Assembly (NCBI GenBank): GCA_025716815.1
Contig: JAIXMN010000021.1
Coordinates: 310,001 to 374,000 of the forward strand
Source: Dichotomocladium elegans
Lineage: Eukaryota > Mucoromycota > Mucoromycetes > Mucorales > Lichtheimiaceae
Length of the DNA stretch: 64,000 nucleotides
Direction: 5' to 3'
The notes beneath the pieces are model-generated. The model made no database searches and had not been told where the DNA came from. It saw nothing but the letters and a program-made list of their open reading frames with translations. Positions 57,982 to 64,000 of this stretch are shown here, piece after piece; within the stretch, counting starts at the first letter, position 1; each line of letters starts with the position of its first letter. The translations under genes were made by a program, and so were the position numbers.

Positions 57982-59014
57982 GGAGGATGTAAACAAAAGA
58001 GAATAAGAAATAGCGAGTCCGTCCCGCCTGAAGGTGCGGGTTATAGCAAAGCGGAGTATAACCTTCACTGGTGATTGAAAACAATGAGATGATGACGTTT
58101 TATTTGGGGGGAAGAATGGACTCCGTATTCCGCGGGTCTTCGCCACATTGTTTATGCATACATGCGTATGCATGCGGTAGAAGCAAAGAAGAAGGGACAG
58201 AAACCGTGGGTAACGAGGTTTCAAAGGTATTGAGCCTCGAACCTGGAGTTGTAAAAATCTGTTCGGAATAACTGACCCGGGGGATGGGGGCGAATTGAGG
58301 ACAGGGACAATGAGGAAGCACGGAAACGAAAGCGCAGCAGTTCAGCAATAGGTCCGGATAAAGAAGGTACCGACAGATTATCCGAATTTGAAATCAGGAC
58401 CACCATTTTCTAATGCGTTGAATCATTTGCATGACATATGAATTTTTCCCCTTTCATTCTTACTATTCGATTTATCATGTGTGGAAGGAAAAAGAACATA
58501 GAACTCTTTCGATTCGCCTTCTATAAGACTTGCCAATCATTGCTCGTTGTTGTATGTGGAAATAGATTGGACAAAGCTTGTCGGCAATAGACAACAAACA
58601 TTGCTTTTCAGCATAAACAGACCCTCTTGTTTCATTGCAAGGATGAAGGAGAAGAGAAGGAGGTAACTAGAACATTGTCGGTTCTTATCGGGCATTAGGC
58701 ATTATCGGGGTTAGATTACCCGATAGTTTATTGACATAAAGGATGAGCATGACGAAGTATGTGCGAGGTCAGTAAGATAAAGAGGTGAGGTGGTTAAGGG
58801 GCCTCATCATCATGGTCACTGAAATCGGGCTAGTCCTTACTGATAGGTTGCCGATCTTCCCCCCCCCTTCCCCCCCCAACCGACTCGTGCAACAAGCAAC
58901 GCGTTTTCGACACATGACACTGATCAACAAAGGTGAGCCAAAAGACTTTTCTTTCTCTTCTTTTCTTTTAGCCCATCTCCTACGCAACCCCTTCTTCTCT
59001 TCACCCATGCCAAC
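57982..59014. promoter_or_regulatory. Divergent upstream region, RACK1 copy 2 / PH-domain gene
   Basis: About 1 kb without a gene. Small inverted repeats lie near the RACK1 start: CCCGC...GCGGG (58023-58040) and GGTTATA...TATAACC (58039-58063). A run of Cs interrupted by TT lies at 58859-58878. An ATG at 59007 opens a short out-of-frame reading frame overlapping the PH gene start. Confidence 0.4.
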
Positions 59015-60007
59015 ATGGCAATATCAGAGCTGACCACTGAACAAGTAGACACAAGGCGCCGTTCATGGGATTCCTTCGATACATCCTCCCCATCCTCACT
59101 GACACTTGCATCCTGTTCAACACCGCCGTCCCCAATGATCCACACGCCCACCGACAGTATGTTCAGTGAAGATCCCCATCTACAAAAAAGACTCTCTGAG
59201 CGATCGGTCTCGTTCATGACCCCCTGCCCGTCACTTGAACTCCCTCCTCCTCCGGACTATCTTGACTGTCTTTTGCAACAACGTCGAATGCAGAAATGTC
59301 AATCGCTGGTCCTGCCTCGTGAAGAAGAGGGAAACGAGGTTCTACCACCGTACGAATGCACCGTCTATAAAATGGGCTATCTTCTTGCCAAATGCGAGAT
59401 GGAAGGTCCCGGCCGAATGAGTCATCGCCGTAGTTGGAGGTATGTAATTTCGTGTGGAATGTGGACATGCTCACATAAGATATAATGGATTAAAATTGGT
59501 GAGTCTTTGCTCATTAGAAAATACTATATTGAAGTCTGGGGCACCATCCTTCGCATCTATTCGTCCGATCCAAATCAAAAAGGCTCCAGATTGATGTGGC
59601 AAAAGCAAAAAAACGGGCCCTTGAAGGAATTTTCCCTCGCGGGGGCCGAGGCGAAACGCGCAATTGATTACAATAAAAGGCCCCATGTACTCCGTCTGAG
59701 CCTGATGGACGGGCCTCAGATGCTGTTGCGTCTACCCAGCAAGGTTGAAATGATCTCGTGGATCGAGCATCTTCAAGCAGGTAAGTGTTGTCCCAAAGCT
59801 TGCTCTCTTCCTTGTAAATAACCTCTCATTATATCAACCTTTGCAATAGCTATCAATATCTCGCTCGACCTCGAATACCGACAAATGCCCCGATTCGTGA
59901 CTTTGTACCACCGCCGGCTGGCCGCGGATACCCTAGCTCCAAGAGCTGTCCAGCTTGAACTCGCCCGTGAACGACGACGCATGGCGCAACAGGAAGCACT
60001 TATCTGA
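59015..60007 (+). CDS. PH-domain protein
   Basis: Three exons: 59015-59439, 59518-59780, 59850-60007; 281 aa. A Ser/Pro-rich N terminus (~110 residues) is followed by a pleckstrin-homology fold: YKMGYLLAKCEMEGPG, SHRRSWRKYYIEVWGTILRI, a strand-loop region with SLAGAEAKRAIDYNKRPHVL and LRLSLMDGPQMLLRLP, and the closing helix MISWIEHLQAAINIS with the invariant Trp. The tail is basic/helical and ends ARERRRMAQQEALI. PH domains bind phosphoinositides or proteins at membranes. The partner here is unknown; similar small PH proteins are common in fungi. The ATG at 59015 is the first in frame. Confidence 0.82.
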
Positions 60008-61200
60008 ATACATACACATGCACACATACACGCACACATGTAACAAACCTCATTCAATTCCGAACATACCACCTTTCACACACTTTATGCCTGCGTTGGA
60101 TGAGTGTACTGTACATAATATATAGATATAAATACAAGTATCATCATTTACCCCACTCTCGTCTAACTGTTGTTCAGTCTGAACACAAGAGGAAAAAATA
60201 GCTATTCTTCTTCATTCCTTTCGCTCCCAGCTGTACCACCTTGGAATACCTATCATGGAGGACGTCCCCATAACAACAAATGCTACTTGATTGTCATGTC
60301 GACATGACCCCTGTAGCATGTCATATATTGCTTCGTGCATAAACTGATAACCGCATGAGTCGATCGCCGATTGCTTGTGTTTATGAAGCACCATTTTTAC
60401 GACATATCTCATCTCTCTTCCCCCTACCCCCGCAGAAAAATACTAGTTCTCTGAGTACAGAAGGCTTTGCACTTGTACAACAGGAACACACTTGCACAGG
60501 TACAAGTGCACCAGCGTACCTAAACCCACACTCTGATATTTTTGATATCACTGCACTACGTCTTTCTCTACGGCAAGTATCTCCGTTATTTTTTTTATAG
60601 AAAAAGATCGACCTTTTCCTTTTTATGTTAATGTCACCGCGAATGGCAAGGGAAAGGGAGACTAAAAGTGCCCTTGTGCCTTGTGTTTGATTACAGCACT
60701 TTTTTCTTCTTTGTACCTGTCTGCAACCGGCCATCTTGATTCTGCTGATTCCCTCCCCCTTTCCTTCGGAGCTCCGTTTTGCGTCTTTCTTTGCTTACCT
60801 CTGCCGTCGGAATAAAATAGGAGGTAGTCCTGTCATTTGCATACAGTGGGTGTGCGTGACAATAGTGCGATGCAGATACATGCATACATGCATGCTTTGG
60901 GGAACTATGGCAGAAAGCGCCTAATGAATAACAAAGAAGGAAAAGGAACGTGGCATATAATTTGTCGTCGGTGTGAATAGTATAACAAAATCTGCTGTGC
61001 CACAATCAGAAACAGAGACTCACACAAACAGAGAAAGATAATTTATTACAGTTTAGCGCACTTGGCCCAGAAACGCAGTTCCTCTCTCAGCGGAAATAAT
61101 GGCTATTGTCATGAATCATTTGGGCGTGTAACGATATGGTTATTAATGGTGGTATTGGTGACGTGAAGGTATTTTTCTATGCAGCTGCCAGGCATGTAGT
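60008..61200. other. Convergent intergenic region, nothing recognised
   Basis: About 1.2 kb between the 3' ends of the PH gene and the first mannosyltransferase. CA-rich 3' untranslated sequence near 60010-60040; small frames on both strands lack family features. Confidence 0.5.
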
Positions 61201-62794
61201 CTAAGGGAAATTCCGATGAGCAAGCGTTCCATTTTCCACTCCATAGACATTACCGAACGAGGTGCTGGGTTCACAGTAGCATTTCCCGTGCACTAGCCAG
61301 TCAGGTTCGGTAGGACAATGCTCGAAAAAGTCGTGTTTATATCCAATATCGTAAAACCAATGCACTTCCTTGGCACTCAACATCAACGCTACCGCAATCG
61401 AATGCACAGGCGCGTCGCCCCATCTAGCAGATCCAATCCTTTCCACATTTAACACATTGCTCTCCATATCTACACACTCATGACCATCTGGTAGATATGT
61501 AATGTGCTTACCGTTCATAAAAGAAACCGCCCGTTTTGTCAAGATGGTGAAAATATGCTTGATATCCTTCAGACCGCAAGAATGCAACCGAACCAATCTA
61601 GAATAAGGCAGACATGGAATGAAAATAACCCTGAACAAAAGAACGGGAGTGTGTGCATGGGTGATTGTATCGTGTGAAGAGATACCTCAAAATTGCTCCA
61701 AAAATGACAGAGATTGTATGTCCATCCGTTGTCGTTAGTCACCATCTCAAACAAGCTATCTGGGCGGGAACGAGGGTAGATATACTGTGGATTTTTCCGT
61801 ACAAAATCGAGGGTGCTGTCCCATAGTGTGGGTACCGTTGCCAGGTATTCTTCCAAAGCAATGGTGAAGCCTATTTTTTTTTGTGGGGTAAGTTATTCGT
61901 TGATTCTTTTATTTCCCTTTGATTTCTACCTTACCATATTTCAAACCGCGTTCCTGCATGAGTCGAAAGGGGTCATAGTCGATATCGCAAGAGAACTTGA
62001 CGCCGGGCTCAACGCGCCTATTTGTATGTATATATGTGTGTGGATATGTAAGGTAAGAGGGAAAGGCCTTCCTTTTTCTTTTTCTCTTTTTACCAGTAAT
62101 AATCAAGATTATCCAAAAGTGGATGCATATAAAAAAATCCAGATTGGAAGCGGCACATGTGACGATAGCTTTCAGAGCCACCGTAGACAATTCCTTCGTC
62201 TGCCATGCGCTTCCGGCACTCCTGGGCATAGGTTTGATTGATCCAGTCGGGATAACTCCAGTGCTCTGATGGCACTTGGCCATAAAACGTTTCTGCGTTA
62301 GTCATTTGGCGAGTGAGATTGACAAATTCTTCTGTGAAAGGCTCCTCGTTGAGAAAGATCCAGGGGTAGTTGAACTTGTGGTTGAACCGGTCTTCCAGGT
62401 ATCGCATTGATGAACGCATTCCATGCACCTCTCGATTCCGTGCAAGCGCTACAAACGCTGCCTTCACACGCGGCTGCGTGGTATCCGTCAGCCGCTGGTA
62501 TTCCTGCTCAACGGGGGACAGAAAGATGGGTGATGGAATTGAGTGTGACGACGGCAGCTGTGATCCATCTAGGGCTGCTGTCATCTTTCGTTTCTCATTC
62601 AAAGGAGGTTCGCCCGTTGCTGCAGGTTTGGGAAGCGCGAGCCTTTTTGCTGTATCAATAAAGGCCTGGTAATAACATTGTTGAGAGGAATCGCAATCAA
62701 GGGATCCTGCGGGTGCCTGCTTCATGGCCACCCAGCCAATAGTACAGAAGATCATGAGCAATAAAAAAAGTACACGGTATAACCATCGTGGCAT
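61201..62794 (-). CDS. Alpha-1,2-mannosyltransferase, GT15 (KRE2/MNT1 family)
   Basis: Five exons (minus): 62794-62094, 62017-61935, 61870-61686, 61597-61512, 61423-61201; 425 aa. Type II membrane protein: short cytoplasmic N terminus, one helix (VLFLLLMIFCTIGWVAM), stem, then the catalytic domain. GT15 motifs: [91 protein letters not shown] and the HWFYDIGYKHDFFEHCP end. Family reaction: transfer of mannose from GDP-mannose in alpha-1,2 linkage to O- and N-glycans in the Golgi. All landmark residues are intact. ATGs at 62851 and 62818 are possible earlier starts. Confidence 0.92.
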
Positions 62795-63157
62795 GGTCTG
62801 CCTGGCTGGCAAGAACATGTGAACGGAAGAATGAAAATGAAAGGAAAACAACAGGACGTGATGATGTAGAATGGACTTTTTTAAAATAAAGAGAGTGCGT
62901 GAGTGTATATAACATATACATCATATAGTCTCTTCTAGGCCTTTCAATTTGCGATCGATGGGGGATTACGAAAGCGTAATTGAACAAGTTTGAGGCTACG
63001 GTTTGTTGTAGATACGTCCTGTTTGGTGTGATTCTGCTCATTCCCAACCAGACAATTTATTTCGATGGGAGTGGGAACTCGGCCATATGCGTCGAAATTA
63101 AAATTTAACAACTGGCGGTGGAAGGCACAAGTAGACTGCCGAAACCACCTGCATCGA
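62795..63157. other. Intergenic between the two GT15 genes
   Basis: 363 nt; should hold the promoter of the first GT15 gene and the terminator of the second. Nothing else recognised. Confidence 0.45.
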
Positions 63158-64000
63158 TCATCTTGTCCCATTCAACACTGAGCTATGCTGAGCGTACATG
63201 GCAGGATCCATAAGGCGAAGGAGTTGAACCGCACAACGGTCCGGCTGGAAATCTAGAAGACAATGGAAGGTGTTAATAAATTAGAGGGCACTCGCATGGT
63301 ATGGGGGCAGGTTCTTACAAGTAGAAGCTGTCAAATCACAACCGCAGCGCTGGGAATATGTAGTACTCAGAGGACAATGGGTTTCCGATTCATAACTGTA
63401 GCCAATGTGATGAAAGAAATGCAGTTGATCATGGGTCAAAAACATGGCTGCTCCGAGGGTCTGAACCATGGAATCGCTCCATCTGTGGAATAGGAAACGT
63501 GGTTAAATGAGATCTGCACTTGCAGTTCAATTTGGCTATGGCTTCCTTGCACTATTGGACTGTACCTTTCATAAAAGAAACCGCCTGTGCTGTCCAGGAA
63601 TTCGAACAAGGCCATGTATTCCTCGGATCGTAGGTACGCAAGTTTGACGATCCCAAAATGAGACCATATCTGACAATAGTTGAAATCTGCTGGCCAGCTT
63701 TGCTTCCCGCGCTCATTAATAAGCCATGGCATGATCGTTGCCTGTCTATTCCGGATGCGATCCTGGTCGTCCAGGATAAATATTTCAATCAACGACCACA
63801 GGCTGCGCATCGACATGGGGTCTTCGCGGCTGCTCATGGCAAAGCCTAGGGTCTTGTTGCGTTCCTTCATTTCCAGGAACAGATCCTTTTCTTCCATGTC
63901 GCAGCTATAATAAGACCCCGGCTCTGCATGCCATGCATATTCCACATCCTGCAAAAGTGGATGCCGAAAGTAAAAGCCTGAATGGTACCTTTTTGTATAT
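63158..64000 (-). CDS. GT15 mannosyltransferase paralog, divergent, cut by the window end
   Basis: Visible exons (minus): 63252-63158, 63482-63319, and one ending at 63566 that extends upstream to about 63990 or beyond. The 5' part lies outside the window. Matches to GT15: [59 protein letters not shown] and LHFFHHIGYSYESETHCP. Compared with its neighbour, several family landmarks are changed: HAEP for RVEP, CDMEEKDLF for CDIDYDPF, and SDSM for GDAP. It arose by duplication from the same family but may have a different substrate or weakened catalysis. Reading frame and splice sites are intact in the visible part. Confidence 0.82.

Larger units (their letters stand above)
56121..57999 (-). repeat. 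RACK1 inverted repeat, right arm
   Basis: Opposite-strand partner of 36126-38007. Similarity stops abruptly about 15 nt after the stop codon on one side, and fades in exon 1 and promoter on the other. Confidence 0.93.

Noticed and set aside
36126..57999. RACK1 inverted repeat as a simple assembly duplication
   Set aside because: The arms differ in exon 1, promoter, one trinucleotide unit and several bases, so they are distinct loci, though long reads should confirm.
1..64000. CRISPR arrays, bacterial operons, tRNA or rRNA genes
   Set aside because: No regularly spaced repeats, no Shine-Dalgarno-led gene strings, and no cloverleaf or rRNA signature was seen on either strand; a tRNAscan run would settle the tRNA question.

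Overview
The window is nuclear DNA of a fungus. Genes are packed on both strands and cut by many short introns (about 45-100 nt, GT-AG or GC-AG, often with a CTGAC-like branch site). They encode typical fungal proteins: an ATP synthase subunit h, a NAT/UapA purine permease, KRE2-type mannosyltransferases, a Kin4 kinase and a MATA-type HMG protein. An IS630/mariner-like transposase relic of the kind common in Mucorales, and a chromatin-linked DNA methyltransferase, point to an early-diverging lineage, most likely Mucoromycota. That placement is inference. I joined exons by hand, by reading phase and family match. Nearly every model closes to a whole number of codons.

Layout: 1-1723 no gene; KIN4 kinase (+); TOA1/TFIIA large subunit (+), tail to tail with a family X DNA polymerase (-); 210 bp away and divergent, a 2,419-residue protein with Tudor-like repeats, zinc fingers and a DNA methyltransferase domain (+, 10083-18600); a transposon-remnant zone (18.9-20.4 kb); VPS28 (+); TRM2-like tRNA methyltransferase (+); kelch-BTB protein (+); HMG-box factor (+); ATP14 (+); purine permease (+); BI-1-like membrane protein (+); inositol polyphosphate kinase (+); RACK1 copy 1 (+); sugar transporter (+); cyclin (+); subtilase (-); DHA1 exporter (-); SCC2 cohesin loader (-); TAD1 tRNA deaminase (+); RACK1 copy 2 (-); PH-domain protein (+); two GT15 mannosyltransferases (-), the last cut by the window edge.

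The points of most interest are these. (1) The chromatin-reader/DNA-methyltransferase fusion. (2) Two RACK1 genes forming a nearly identical 1.9-kb inverted repeat around an 18-kb segment; each carries two tandem U24/snR24-like C/D snoRNAs in its last intron. (3) Nine GC-AG introns, all with donor GCAAGT, among about 137 modelled introns. (4) Two apparent 5-nt microexons. There is no operon logic. Neighbouring genes are mostly unrelated housekeeping functions, with two tight head-to-head promoters (POL4/reader-methyltransferase and SCC2/TAD1).
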